This document shows, piece after piece, positions 54,397-63,218 of a stretch of 64,000 nt of DNA (position 1 is the stretch's first letter; each line of letters opens with the position of its first letter). Source of the stretch: a virus; the IMG/VR virus record IMGVR_UViG_3300017719_000007, positions 1-64,000 of that record; one strand, given 5' to 3'. A program made the translations under genes and the position numbers. The notes beneath the pieces are model-generated. The model was not told the DNA's origin. It ran no database searches and was given only the letters and a program-made list of their open reading frames with translations.

Positions 54397-56196
54397 TTAA
54401 GAATCAATAAACATACTAACAGTGTTAGAAATATACTCGGCTGAATCACTAGTAGCTTGTTTATTTGGATTATTTTTAATGTTACTTATCTTATTGCTTT
54501 TTGCTGATCCGGCAGGTGCACCTTGTGTTGCTTGTGTATTTGTTTTCCCAGTCTTAACTGCTCCATAAGTTGCAACATCTAAACCTGCTAAATTTAAAAT
54601 ATCTTCTTCACCTTCTGCTGAAGCATAAATTCTACCACGGCCTGCATTAAACATATTTTCTATATCTCCTTTATCTCTAGGCTTACCGTGCTTAAGATCA
54701 ATTTCAAATTTTACTTCCATTGGAAAATCATCATAACCTAAACCATGTCCTAATGTCATTGTTGAATTATCACAATACATATTACCCATTGTTACAATTG
54801 GATTTAATGGATTCCCCACAGTAACATGCCAATCACCAGTAGGCTCAGCACTAATTAAAGCTTTAGATGCCTGTGTACCGGAAACAGCACCAACATTATC
54901 ACTTAAGAAACCACCTAACATATTACCTAATAATGTTTTACCAACTTTAAGTATTCCTTCAATTCCACTTTCAGCCGTTACATTACCGTCAGCCCCACCA
55001 AACACACTTTTAAATCCGGTTTCAACATCAGTAACTACACTTCCAATATATCCACTGAAGTCACCTTGTTTTAATTTATTAATATCTCCAAATTGACTAG
55101 CCACTGCACCAGCACTACCATAGTATCTTTGGCCGCCTCCGAAGAACTGTCCATTATTATAAGTCATAGTTAACATATTACTAATGATGTCAATCATTGC
55201 AATTTTAGGATTAACATAATTAAGAGATTTTAGTTCATATTCAAAATTAAGTTTTAAGTCATTTGAAAATTTCATACCACGATCTCTAATCTGAGTAGAA
55301 TCAATAACATTAACAGGACCTATTACAAAGTTGGCATAAGTGGTTCCTAATTGGTCTCCAGTACTCATATTCTGTTTAGCAAACTTTTGCCTTGAACTGA
55401 TACCTTTAAATGCATCAGCTGTTGCTCTACCAACACCACCCATCTTAGAATAAAACGGCTGAGAAGTATAACCACCATCACCGCTACTGATATCTTCCAT
55501 TTCAGATTTAACTTCTTTATAATTTAACCCATAAGACATAGATAAAATTTCATCTAATTTATTACCTGCCTTTTCACCTAAGTAGGTAATAGCGGTAACA
55601 CCTGCAGTTTGAGTAGCATCAACATTCTCAGCGGCTCTAGGAGTATCTGGATCCTTTCCTGCAATATCCATTTTTAAATCAAATATGTTATCATTTACTG
55701 GTGTTGGGAACCTTCTTAATGTTATTAAATGATTAACAGGAATTTGTTTGTAATATTTACAGTATAAAAAATCTTGTGCAGTATATCCAATTCTAGGATA
55801 ATTAGTATTAAAATATTCTATAAGCTTAGCAATAGAAACATTCTTTGAATCGCTTCCACCCATTGTGGCATTATCAGCATTATCAAAAAAATCATTAAAC
55901 GGTTTACCACCAGTTAATCCTCCATGCATACCTCTAAAATTAAATAATGCATACCTATTAAATATTGATCTAGGTATAACAGCTTTCATACCGAAAGCAA
56001 CACCAAATTGATCAGGCACAGCACCGTTTGAATAAAATGATTTAGCAATAGCAGTTTCAACCCCATGAGCAAACCCAGTAGATTCTCCACCAAAAACACC
56101 TAGCCTAGTTGCAGTTGATGAGTTAGGATTAGGTGGTGTATTATCATTTACACTGCTATTTCCTGTTGTGTTTGTTGAATAAGGGCCTCCGAACAT
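54397..56196 (-). CDS. Tail or baseplate hub-region structural protein, 599 aa
   Basis: The N-terminus is Asn/Ser/Thr-rich and flexible (residues 1-35). A conserved-looking block (RIGYTAQDFLYCKYYKQIPV, about 135-154, and LITLRRFPTPVND) follows. The C-terminal third has a tube-protein-like section (DWHVTVGNPLNPIVTMGNMY, then DFPMEVKFEIDLKHGKPRD) that is common in tail tube terminator or junction proteins. It opens the hub module and would sit at the tube/baseplate interface. The T4 equivalent is not certain; gp48 would be the first candidate to test. Confidence 0.6.
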   Translation of the reverse strand: MFGGPYSTNTTGNSSVNDNTPPNPNSSTATRLGVFGGESTGFAHGVETAIAKSFYSNGAVPDQFGVAFGMKAVIPRSIFNRYALFNFRGMHGGLTGGKPFNDFFDNADNATMGGSDSKNVSIAKLIEYFNTNYPRIGYTAQDFLYCKYYKQIPVNHLITLRRFPTPVNDNIFDLKMDIAGKDPDTPRAAENVDATQTAGVTAITYLGEKAGNKLDEILSMSYGLNYKEVKSEMEDISSGDGGYTSQPFYSKMGGVGRATADAFKGISSRQKFAKQNMSTGDQLGTTYANFVIGPVNVIDSTQIRDRGMKFSNDLKLNFEYELKSLNYVNPKIAMIDIISNMLTMTYNNGQFFGGGQRYYGSAGAVASQFGDINKLKQGDFSGYIGSVVTDVETGFKSVFGGADGNVTAESGIEGILKVGKTLLGNMLGGFLSDNVGAVSGTQASKALISAEPTGDWHVTVGNPLNPIVTMGNMYCDNSTMTLGHGLGYDDFPMEVKFEIDLKHGKPRDKGDIENMFNAGRGRIYASAEGEEDILNLAGLDVATYGAVKTGKTNTQATQGAPAGSAKSNKISNIKNNPNKQATSDSAEYISNTVSMFIDS

Positions 56197-56215
56197 AGTT
56201 ATAGTCTATTTTTAG

Positions 56216-56224
56216 TATATATTC
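56216..56224 (-). promoter_or_regulatory. Late-promoter-like box GAATATATA
   Basis: The coding strand reads GGCTGAATATATACTAAAAATAG, 19 bases before the ATG of the 599-residue gene. It is nearly identical over 20 bases to the box upstream of the gene at 63190, so two separate operons share it. Confidence 0.5.
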
Positions 56225-56786
56225 AGCCTAAGCTGTTGAGATACTTATCGATGTCAATATCTCCGTTTTGGAATTTATCTACCCAGCCTTTTTTAAACCT
56301 AGCATTAAACTCTTGTGGGCTATCAGTAGAAAGAGAACCTTTAAAAAATGGCCTTGATGATATATCTCTTATTTCTTTTAGGTTTTTTGATATTATATAA
56401 AACTGAACTTTTTCAAACAAACCTTGTAAATCATTTTTAGTTTTTTTACACATGACAGATTCTACTATTACATATAACCGTTCTCTATCACTTTCATCAA
56501 ACCTATCCTCTAATGATTTTACATTTTTAAAGTCTTCTTTTTTAATAGGCATTTTTCTAGCTCTATTATTAAACTCATATTTAAAATTCATATCAAAAAA
56601 ATGAGACTTAAGATACTTCATATTATCATACATCTTAATAATACGAATTTGATATAAAGGATTAATAGGATCCCATTGGGTATCTACAATAAGACCTTTT
56701 ACTGGCAATAAAACATTAGGCCTGCTAAAAGATGATAGTAGGCAATACACAGTTTGTCCTTTGGTAAATATTCTATGGGCTTTCAT
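56223..56786 (-). CDS. Unrecognised protein, 187 aa
   Basis: The protein is rich in Lys, Phe and Arg. It has an N-terminal beta section (RIFTKGQTVYCLLSSFSRPN, then KGLIVDTQWDPINPLYQIRI) that could be a small barrel and a helical second half with KNLKEIRDISSRPFFKG. Its ATG overlaps the stop of the 128-residue gene (ATGA). It lies in a five-gene block of small proteins between fibre and hub genes, which suggests an assembly or chaperone role. No family was recognised. Confidence 0.55.
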   Translation of the reverse strand: MKAHRIFTKGQTVYCLLSSFSRPNVLLPVKGLIVDTQWDPINPLYQIRIIKMYDNMKYLKSHFFDMNFKYEFNNRARKMPIKKEDFKNVKSLEDRFDESDRERLYVIVESVMCKKTKNDLQGLFEKVQFYIISKNLKEIRDISSRPFFKGSLSTDSPQEFNARFKKGWVDKFQNGDIDIDKYLNSLG

Positions 56787-57169
56787 TCAAACTCTATGAC
56801 ATTTTTAAATAGCTTAGCGCTACCATTTACATTAATGTCAGGTGAATGATATATGTTATATGTTATGTCGTTATTAGTCAAAGACTCTACATATGATTTT
56901 ATCCCGGTAACAGTATGTTCATTTAAATTACCTAACACATAAAAAATAGATACAGCATTTCTATCAAATACCGTTTGTAACTGTTTCATTAAGTATGAAG
57001 ATACAACGGCATCAGATGGTTCAAATTGATAAAAATCATTTTTCGTTAATTTATTAAAAATGTCCATATAATTGATACACTCAATATTTCTTGGTACATT
57101 TCCTAAAAACGATTTTACTTTTACTGCGTCTTTTGAATATATGAAATTAAATTCTATGTTTGTTTCCAT
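56783..57169 (-). CDS. Unrecognised protein, 128 aa
   Basis: The protein starts METNIEFNFIYSKDAVKVKSFLG. It has alternating strand and helix segments (AVSIFYVLGNLNEHTVTGIK, about 72-91) that would suit a small alpha/beta domain, but no nucleotide-binding or catalytic motif is seen. It overlaps the upstream gene by 16 bases and the downstream gene by ATGA, so it belongs to the same block. Confidence 0.55.
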   Translation of the reverse strand: METNIEFNFIYSKDAVKVKSFLGNVPRNIECINYMDIFNKLTKNDFYQFEPSDAVVSSYLMKQLQTVFDRNAVSIFYVLGNLNEHTVTGIKSYVESLTNNDITYNIYHSPDINVNGSAKLFKNVIEFE

Positions 57170-57483
57170 TCAGATAATAAATCGATCTCAGCTTGGAGTT
57201 CTTTTATTTTACTTTCTATTTCTTTTTTGTTAGGTTCATAATGAGTTCCCCACTCGGTGCCAATTTTTAAAACTTGTTTTTCAAATTTATTACCGCAATC
57301 TAAACCTAAGTCATCAGTAAGTTCATAAAAGAATCTCATAATATATTCAAACTTATTCCTATGTTCTTCATTAGATTCAAATACATCGGTTGAGGTCCAC
57401 TGTTCTTTACCACCACCATGATTATCATTAATCACTCTTTTTATTACTCCATTTCTGGCAGGTTCTAAAACAATTTTAATCAT
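57154..57483 (-). CDS. Unrecognised protein, 109 aa
   Basis: The N-terminal half is basic with a Gly-rich turn (INDNHGGGKEQW). The centre has a helical Phe/Tyr-rich segment (HRNKFEYIMRFFYELTDDLG) and the C-terminus is a short coiled coil (KKEIESKIKELQAEIDLLSE). It overlaps both neighbours (8 bases upstream, 16 bases downstream). The function is unknown. Confidence 0.55.
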   Translation of the reverse strand: MIKIVLEPARNGVIKRVINDNHGGGKEQWTSTDVFESNEEHRNKFEYIMRFFYELTDDLGLDCGNKFEKQVLKIGTEWGTHYEPNKKEIESKIKELQAEIDLLSEWKQT

Positions 57484-57850
57484 TTAATCTTTTATTTAAA
57501 GATTCTCTGGCTTCTTTCATTAGCTTCCTAGCAATCTTTTTATCAGTATGCCAAGTTTTTTTATCTTTAACAGATAGGATAGCATTAGCTTCTCTTAGCA
57601 TTTCAATCTCACTTTCATTATATCCTATTTCTTTCCATGCTACTATCTTTTGACTTTCCATACTTTCTAAAAGTTCTGATATTCTTTTATCTTGCGCGTC
57701 TACTGTAGCTGCATGCAACTCTTTCCCTCGTTTAATATTTTCTCGAGTAACTTCCATCCACTCATGAAAAGGTAATTTACTTTTTGCTTTAAGAAGTCCT
57801 TGATACTTCATTGCTAATCTTCTCTGTCTTCTGTTTGGTGCCTGTGTCAT
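57476..57850 (-). CDS. Basic helical protein, 124 aa
   Basis: The N-terminus is strongly basic (NRRQRRLAMKYQGLLKAKSK) and the whole protein is predicted to be helical. It could bind nucleic acid or act as a small assembly factor. A TAATATATAATAAAATC tract, similar to the promoter-like box, lies just upstream of its ATG, so it may be the first gene of the small-gene block. No family was recognised. Confidence 0.55.
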   Translation of the reverse strand: MTQAPNRRQRRLAMKYQGLLKAKSKLPFHEWMEVTRENIKRGKELHAATVDAQDKRISELLESMESQKIVAWKEIGYNESEIEMLREANAILSVKDKKTWHTDKKIARKLMKEARESLNKRLND

Positions 57851-57886
57851 ATGATTGATTTTATTATATATTATAGCTTAAATTGC

Positions 57887-58378
57887 TTAGTCAATTTTAT
57901 ACCTGGTTTTAATTAGCTCAGTGATACTATCAAAAAGACTATCTAAGATTAAGTCATCTGATATTTGATTTTTAATAAAAGATTCTAATTCATCATTAAC
58001 TTCATCTAAATCAAATGATGAACTAATAATTTCATATATAGCCTTTTTAGGAACTTCTATCGGAAAGGTAAGATTAAGCTTTATCTTATCATTCTTTTTC
58101 TGTTTGTCAAATAGAGTTCTTATTGGAGACGATGGGATTTCTTGTATTGGTATTTTTTCTTTATAAATATCGGCTGCTTTTTTTAAAGCAGGTGAAGGTG
58201 GTTTAAAATCTAAAGGGTCACCATCCACAGGTTCTAAAAATTCATTAAGTAAGTTTGTTGCTATTCTACCTCCGCTATTAAAAATAGTCCATTCACCTTC
58301 AGTAGACTTAATAGTTTCAACTGAACCAAACTTATCACCTTTAATCCATTGTAAGATTACTTCTTCTGTATTTTCCAT
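57887..58378 (-). CDS. Unrecognised conserved-looking protein, possible baseplate assembly factor, 163 aa
   Basis: Residues 1-50 are beta-rich (EEVILQWIKGDKFGSVETIK, then GEWTIFNSGGRI). The second half is acidic and helical, with KIKLNLTFPIEVPKKAIYEI (about 97-116) followed by FDLDEVNDELESFIKNQISD. In T4-like phages, small hub assembly proteins (gp26, gp51 type) have a comparable composition and location, but I could not confirm homology by eye. It lies directly after the large collagen fibre gene. Confidence 0.5.
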   Translation of the reverse strand: MENTEEVILQWIKGDKFGSVETIKSTEGEWTIFNSGGRIATNLLNEFLEPVDGDPLDFKPPSPALKKAADIYKEKIPIQEIPSSPIRTLFDKQKKNDKIKLNLTFPIEVPKKAIYEIISSSFDLDEVNDELESFIKNQISDDLILDSLFDSITELIKTRYKID

Positions 58379-58427
58379 ACTTGTATCACTTTATAATTAT
58401 TATACTCAGAAAAAGAAAATTGTTTAA

Positions 58428-61400
58428 TTAAGGGGACGCATCTGCTCCTTCAATAAGCTTCCATGTACATCCTAGATCATTACTACAAGGATTGTCATCA
58501 TTTGAGACTGAATCCGTAGCAACCGCTATTATTAAGCGATCGTCAAATCGGTCTAGATTAACACCACTTATTGTAAGAATACTATTCATACATACTTGAG
58601 CTCGACCGGTCCCGCTATTAAGGTTAGAGACAGTCATAGTAAGTGAGTTGGCTACATTAGAAATCAATTCATATTCACCAGTTCCATTCAATGGCTCATT
58701 TGAACACTTCCATCTATATAGAGCAACCACTATTCTTCCAGTTACAGGAACCGAGAATGAGTTAACCGAGCTTTCTGCTGTCCATGTAGCCCTATATGTA
58801 AAACTATCTCCGTCAGTATAACTATTGTTAAGTATTATACCAGATGTAGCTAACCAAAATAAATCTGCTGAGCCGGAACCTCCTACTATGGTTGCACCAG
58901 TACCGGGGGCTAGACCAGTCCAATTTGACGAAGCCCACCCAAGACCTTGGTTTGATGTGGCACTAACATCGCCAGTGTTATTTATCAAGAAAGTAGAGTT
59001 TAATAAATCACCTCCTATGTATCTAGGTAATCCTCCAGCTATAGCCATTGAACCTTCTGCGACAACAATACTAGAATTTCCACCGGCTCCACTAACACCT
59101 TGTATACCTTGGGCACCTGTACCAAGCAAACCTTGCAAACCTTGGGTACCTTGAGCTCCTGTCGTAGGTGCAGGGTATATACAATATGTATAGGTGTTAA
59201 TTGAAGGTCCACTAGCAGCTGCTATAGTATAATTTCCAGTTTGGAATGTAACACCTAAAGCATCATATCCAACATTAGCTGTAATACTGTTTACTGTATA
59301 TAATGCGTCTATACCATTAAGAGATACCCTAAGTGAAATAGTATCACCCACACTAAGGGTAACTGGATGGTTAATATCAGTACCTATATAAATTATAGTA
59401 ACACTACTTGTGGTACCAGAAGAATTCAATGCAATCTGATCCGCTTGTGGGGAAGACAAAGTATTAGTTACGCCGTCCCAACCAACTGTATTTCCAGGTA
59501 TACAACCGGAACCTATTCCACCTCCACCTTTAGGACCGATGGTTCCTTGTACACCTATAACTCCTTGTAAACCAGTAGTTCCTTGTACACCTTGCGGTTG
59601 AATACAATAAACAGTATCAGTTGATGAAGAGAATGTTTGACCAGAACCACCAATATAAGATACGCCCATTACTTGACCGACTACAACATTATTAACCAGA
59701 TATGTATCAGATTCACCATCACTCTGTGATAGCGATATTCTATCTCCCGCAATCGCAGTACCTAATGTACTTGATGATGTGGAGCTTACAAACACTTGAG
59801 TAACAGCAGTGGCATTTGAATTATTTATAGCAAAGGTTCCAGCATTTGTTGAATTAGTTATAAGTACCTCAGCACCTGGTATTATTTCACAGCCTGTATT
59901 TAGCGGTGTTGTTCCTATAGTTCCTTGTGAACCGGTATTTCCTACAGTTCCTTGTAAGCCTTGGGTTCCTTGAGTACCGGTACCTATGATACCTTGTAAA
60001 CCTTGAGTTCCTTGCGTACCATCAGTTCCTTGTAAACCTTGTAAACCTTGAGTTCCTTGTAAACCTTGGGTTCCTTGAGTTCCATCAATTCCTTGTGTCC
60101 CATCAGTTCCTTGTAAACCTTGCAAACCTTGAGTTCCTTGTAAACCATCAGTTCCTTGTAAACCTTGTAAACCTTGAGTTCCTTGTAAACCTTGAGTTCC
60201 TTGGCTACCTAAACCAGAAATACCTTGTAAACCTTGGGTACCTTGTGCGCCAGGATCTCCGTTACCAACAAGTTTTGTTAATGTTAAACTAGCATTTGAA
60301 ATTGTAAAGGTATTAGCAGATGTGATGGCATTCATTATGATGCCAACAGTATCACCACCATTAAGATCTAAAATATCAACCATTGATATATTAGTACTAC
60401 CATCTATATTTGTTATTACCTGAGTTTCTCCTGAAACTCCATAAGGACCTCCATTAAGTAGCACTTCGGTTGCAACATCATCAACAGCACCGGTTAAAAA
60501 TCCAGTTATTGAAACATTTAATGCATATTCGCCAGCTTCAGCGGCATCTATTTGTAATGTCCCAGTCGGGTTTGGGCCACCTCCACCTATATTGAGATAT
60601 CCCATTTGATTCCTTTCACCTGAATTAAAAGGTATACCTCGATCAAATCCAGACGCAGCAGTATCAATTCCTATAGAAGAAGAATCATTTGTAGTTAGTA
60701 TTAACGAACCGTATGCAACGGATCCACTTATAGAACCTGATAAACCTTGAGTTCCTTGAGAACCTGAACCTTGTACACCTTGTAAACCTTGTGTTCCTTG
60801 AGAACCTGAACCTTGTAAACCTTGTAAACCTTGTGTTCCTTGTAAACCTTGTGTTCCATCAGTTCCTTGTAAACCTTGAGTTCCTTGTAAACCATCAGTT
60901 CCTTGTAAACCTTGTAAACCTTGAGTTCCTTGTAAACCTTGAGTTCCTTGTAAACCATCAATTCCTTGTAAACCTTGAGTTCCTTGTAAACCTTGAGTTC
61001 CTTGGGTTCCTTGTACACCTATAACTCCTTGTAAACCAGTAGTTCCTTGTACACCTTGCGGTCCTTGCGGTCCTGCAGGCCCTTGGTCACCAGTTACAAC
61101 AAATGATAATAAAACATCCTCATCCATTGTAAACGGTGCAACTTCAGTATATGCAACAGGTACAACTTCTAATTCCCACCATGTACCTCCAGTAGAAGGC
61201 CTGTCATATACTTCAGTTATTTGCCAAAGTATAAATTCATTAGCATCAGATTGAGCTGTAATTCTAACATGACCTTTAATTGGATTTGTAGAAGTTGCTA
61301 TTGTTTGTAAAAATGTTGATATGTTATTCCCGGTAACACCAAAGTCATTAATTGACATTATAGTAGATACATTTTGGTTTACATTATTTACTGCAACATA

Positions 61401-62588
61401 ACTAAATCCTGGATCATCTACAACGGTGGTTATATTAAATTGATAATCAAAAGATGCACCACCAAAACCACCAGCATCACCTTTAGTTCCTTGTATTCCT
61501 GTAAAACCTTGTAAACCGGTTCCACCGATTGTTCCTTGGGACCCTGCACCTTGTGCACCTTGTGATCCGGTAGGACCTACTATTGTTGAAGCTTCACCTT
61601 GGACACCTTGTGTACCTTGTAATCCAAAGCCATCATTTCCTTGTACTCCTTGGATTCCTTGAGTTCCTAATATACCTTGAGCACCAACAGTTCCTTGTAA
61701 ACCAAAACCATCATTACCTTGTAAACCTTGTAGTCCTTGGCTACCGGTTATACCTTGAGCACCAAGTAAACCAGCAGCAGCTGCTGTTACATTTACCCAA
61801 TTCTGACCATCATATTGTAAAAACTCAGATGAACTAGCAGAAGATGCATTAACATTACCTAAGCTATTTATATCAGTATTATTATTATTAAGTGTTGCTA
61901 AATCAATTAAAGACGAATCAAAATTATAAACAACAGATTGATTAGGTATATTTGTAGCAACAGCTAAAGGTTCACCTAATGTTGTATATGTATTAGATGC
62001 GTTAAGTCCTTTGAATGTTAAAGTAGTACCACTCATTCCACCAAATATATTCTGGACACCTGTGCCTATACCTATATTTAGCCCTTGGTTTATTTCACCA
62101 CCGGCAGAAGAGTTAATTAATTTAATTGCATTAACAGTACTGTCATATTGTAATTGAACGCCGTCACCTGCAATTAATCTAAATGTATCATTTGCGATCG
62201 AAGAATTTAATTCAAAATCATTAGCAGAACCTAATGAAGGCGTAACTCCTGTATAATTAACAACTATTTTACCATACCCATTAGCTGAACCTACAGTTAC
62301 ATCACCAGTTCCAATACCACCAATAATATCCCATTCATCTGTTACAAATGTACCTTGTGTGGTTCGTGTATTTGCTCTCCACCAAACTAATGTCTCTGAT
62401 ACTACACTAGTGGAGCCACTAGGTTCTATTACTTCTACAGGGTGATACACAATATGACCAGTGTCGTATGTTCTATTATCTACCCACGGGTTTGCTACTG
62501 CCTTAAAATTTTCATCTACCTCACCATTAAAAAGTTCCCTTTTAACTTCATTTCTATAGAGGATATATTCTTTTAGATTGAATGCCAT
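58428..62588 (-). CDS. Multi-arm collagen-like fibre protein with C1q-like domain, 1386 aa
   Basis: The N-terminal 270 residues (MAFNLKEYILYRNEVKRELF) form a globular base unlike that of the other fibres. It includes a DNRTYDTGHIVYHPVE strand region as seen at the start of phage fibre proteins. Five Gly-X-Y arms of different length follow, separated by globular inserts. The insert at about 640-780 has the strand order of C1q/TNF-like jelly rolls (EYALNVSITGFLTG, then VATEVLLNGG, then NTFTISNASLTLTKL), which caps collagen stalks in Bacillus BclA-type proteins. Two further inserts end in CIQPQG and CIYPAP. The C-terminus is a 160-residue beta domain. Trimeric assembly and receptor binding are inferred. 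Confidence 0.85.
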   Translation of the reverse strand: MAFNLKEYILYRNEVKRELFNGEVDENFKAVANPWVDNRTYDTGHIVYHPVEVIEPSGSTSVVSETLVWWRANTRTTQGTFVTDEWDIIGGIGTGDVTVGSANGYGKIVVNYTGVTPSLGSANDFELNSSIANDTFRLIAGDGVQLQYDSTVNAIKLINSSAGGEINQGLNIGIGTGVQNIFGGMSGTTLTFKGLNASNTYTTLGEPLAVATNIPNQSVVYNFDSSLIDLATLNNNNTDINSLGNVNASSASSSEFLQYDGQNWVNVTAAAAGLLGAQGITGSQGLQGLQGNDGFGLQGTVGAQGILGTQGIQGVQGNDGFGLQGTQGVQGEASTIVGPTGSQGAQGAGSQGTIGGTGLQGFTGIQGTKGDAGGFGGASFDYQFNITTVVDDPGFSYVAVNNVNQNVSTIMSINDFGVTGNNISTFLQTIATSTNPIKGHVRITAQSDANEFILWQITEVYDRPSTGGTWWELEVVPVAYTEVAPFTMDEDVLLSFVVTGDQGPAGPQGPQGVQGTTGLQGVIGVQGTQGTQGLQGTQGLQGIDGLQGTQGLQGTQGLQGLQGTDGLQGTQGLQGTDGTQGLQGTQGLQGLQGSGSQGTQGLQGVQGSGSQGTQGLSGSISGSVAYGSLILTTNDSSSIGIDTAASGFDRGIPFNSGERNQMGYLNIGGGGPNPTGTLQIDAAEAGEYALNVSITGFLTGAVDDVATEVLLNGGPYGVSGETQVITNIDGSTNISMVDILDLNGGDTVGIIMNAITSANTFTISNASLTLTKLVGNGDPGAQGTQGLQGISGLGSQGTQGLQGTQGLQGLQGTDGLQGTQGLQGLQGTDGTQGIDGTQGTQGLQGTQGLQGLQGTDGTQGTQGLQGIIGTGTQGTQGLQGTVGNTGSQGTIGTTPLNTGCEIIPGAEVLITNSTNAGTFAINNSNATAVTQVFVSSTSSSTLGTAIAGDRISLSQSDGESDTYLVNNVVVGQVMGVSYIGGSGQTFSSSTDTVYCIQPQGVQGTTGLQGVIGVQGTIGPKGGGGIGSGCIPGNTVGWDGVTNTLSSPQADQIALNSSGTTSSVTIIYIGTDINHPVTLSVGDTISLRVSLNGIDALYTVNSITANVGYDALGVTFQTGNYTIAAASGPSINTYTYCIYPAPTTGAQGTQGLQGLLGTGAQGIQGVSGAGGNSSIVVAEGSMAIAGGLPRYIGGDLLNSTFLINNTGDVSATSNQGLGWASSNWTGLAPGTGATIVGGSGSADLFWLATSGIILNNSYTDGDSFTYRATWTAESSVNSFSVPVTGRIVVALYRWKCSNEPLNGTGEYELISNVANSLTMTVSNLNSGTGRAQVCMNSILTISGVNLDRFDDRLIIAVATDSVSNDDNPCSNDLGCTWKLIEGADASP
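59925..60255 (-). repeat. Collagen-encoding repeat array in the 1386-residue fibre gene
   Basis: These are 9-base Gly-X-Y triplet repeats on the coding strand with the same GLQGTQG and GLQGTDG units as the fibre genes some 55 kb away, which suggests shared ancestry or recombination between them. Confidence 0.8.
60725..61095 (-). repeat. Second collagen-encoding repeat array in the 1386-residue fibre gene
   Basis: These are Gly-X-Y repeats with GLQGTQG/GLQGTDG units. The start of the arm (GPAGPQGPQGVQG) is Pro-containing. The block GVQGTTGLQGVIGVQGT occurs here and again at about 59535-59590, so one segment has been duplicated within the gene. Confidence 0.8.
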
Positions 62589-62605
62589 TTAACCTATTCT
62601 TTTTT

Positions 62606-62614
62606 TATTTATTC
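62606..62614 (-). promoter_or_regulatory. Late-promoter-like box GAATAAATA overlapping stop codon
   Basis: The coding strand reads CTGAATAAATAAAAAAAGAAT. The TAA in the box is the stop of the 193-residue gene, and the fibre ATG follows 17 bases after the box. Confidence 0.45.
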
Positions 62615-63190
62615 AGGAGGTTCAGGAATAATATTAACATCATCATAAGGAAATTCTGCAACATCATCCTTTTCTGTAAATGCTATTCTTAATTGATTTA
62701 AATACCAAGTTCCTTCTGACCAGCCTGGCTCTGCATAACATGGTGAATAAATGCCTGTTGTATATATTCTGTTGATCTCATTCCAAAATGCTTGGTAATC
62801 TTCCACCGCTTTGTTTATAAAACCTACTTGCCTATTTGTTAGTACCTCTCTTTGTTTATTTCGTTGTATATCAAAGGAAGAACCTGAGGTAAGTTTAAAA
62901 ATACCTGATACATCTTCACATCTGTATTCTGTTGTAAAGCCGTATAAATCACTAGCTCCTATAAACACTTCTATGGATACTAAGTCTCCAACGAAACATG
63001 GATCAAAAGGTACATAATTATTTTGGTAAAATAATTCAATTTCTTTAATGCTTTTAAAATCAGTGTATGTTGATTTATTATCAGCTATATCAAAAAATCT
63101 CATGCGAATTTTTGACACTGCTATTTTATACTTTTTTAAGTAAACAAAAAAGTCTAAAGAAAGTTTAAATGTTAATGCTTCAACGACCAA
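62609..63190 (-). CDS. Unrecognised protein upstream of the fibre gene, 193 aa
   Basis: The frame opens after a TAG at about 63200, and the first start-like codon is TTG at 63190. An ATG at residue 29 (about 63106) is the alternative start, so the true length may be 165. The product has a strand-rich first half (FKLSLDFFVYLKKYKIAVSK) and a helical centre (INKAVEDYQAFWNEINRIYT). The C-terminus is acidic and Pro-rich (DDVNIIPEPPE). It lies between dCMP deaminase and the fibre gene and has its own promoter-like box. It could be a fibre attachment or assembly protein, judged only by position. Confidence 0.55.
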   Translation of the reverse strand: MVVEALTFKLSLDFFVYLKKYKIAVSKIRMRFFDIADNKSTYTDFKSIKEIELFYQNNYVPFDPCFVGDLVSIEVFIGASDLYGFTTEYRCEDVSGIFKLTSGSSFDIQRNKQREVLTNRQVGFINKAVEDYQAFWNEINRIYTTGIYSPCYAEPGWSEGTWYLNQLRIAFTEKDDVAEFPYDDVNIIPEPPE

Positions 63191-63209
63191 GAGGCTATAC
63201 TATTTTTTG

Positions 63210-63218
63210 TATATATTC
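63210..63218 (-). promoter_or_regulatory. Late-promoter-like box GAATATATA
   Basis: The coding strand reads CTGAATATATACAAAAAATAG. It lies just before the end of the deaminase gene, 19 bases before the TTG at 63190, and nearly matches the copy at 56216. Confidence 0.5.

Noticed and set aside
8837-62000. Many short plus-strand frames (60-120 codons) opposite clear minus-strand genes
   Set aside because: They overlap fully with well supported genes, have skewed composition and no recognisable motifs. No stretch of the window needs a plus-strand gene to explain it.
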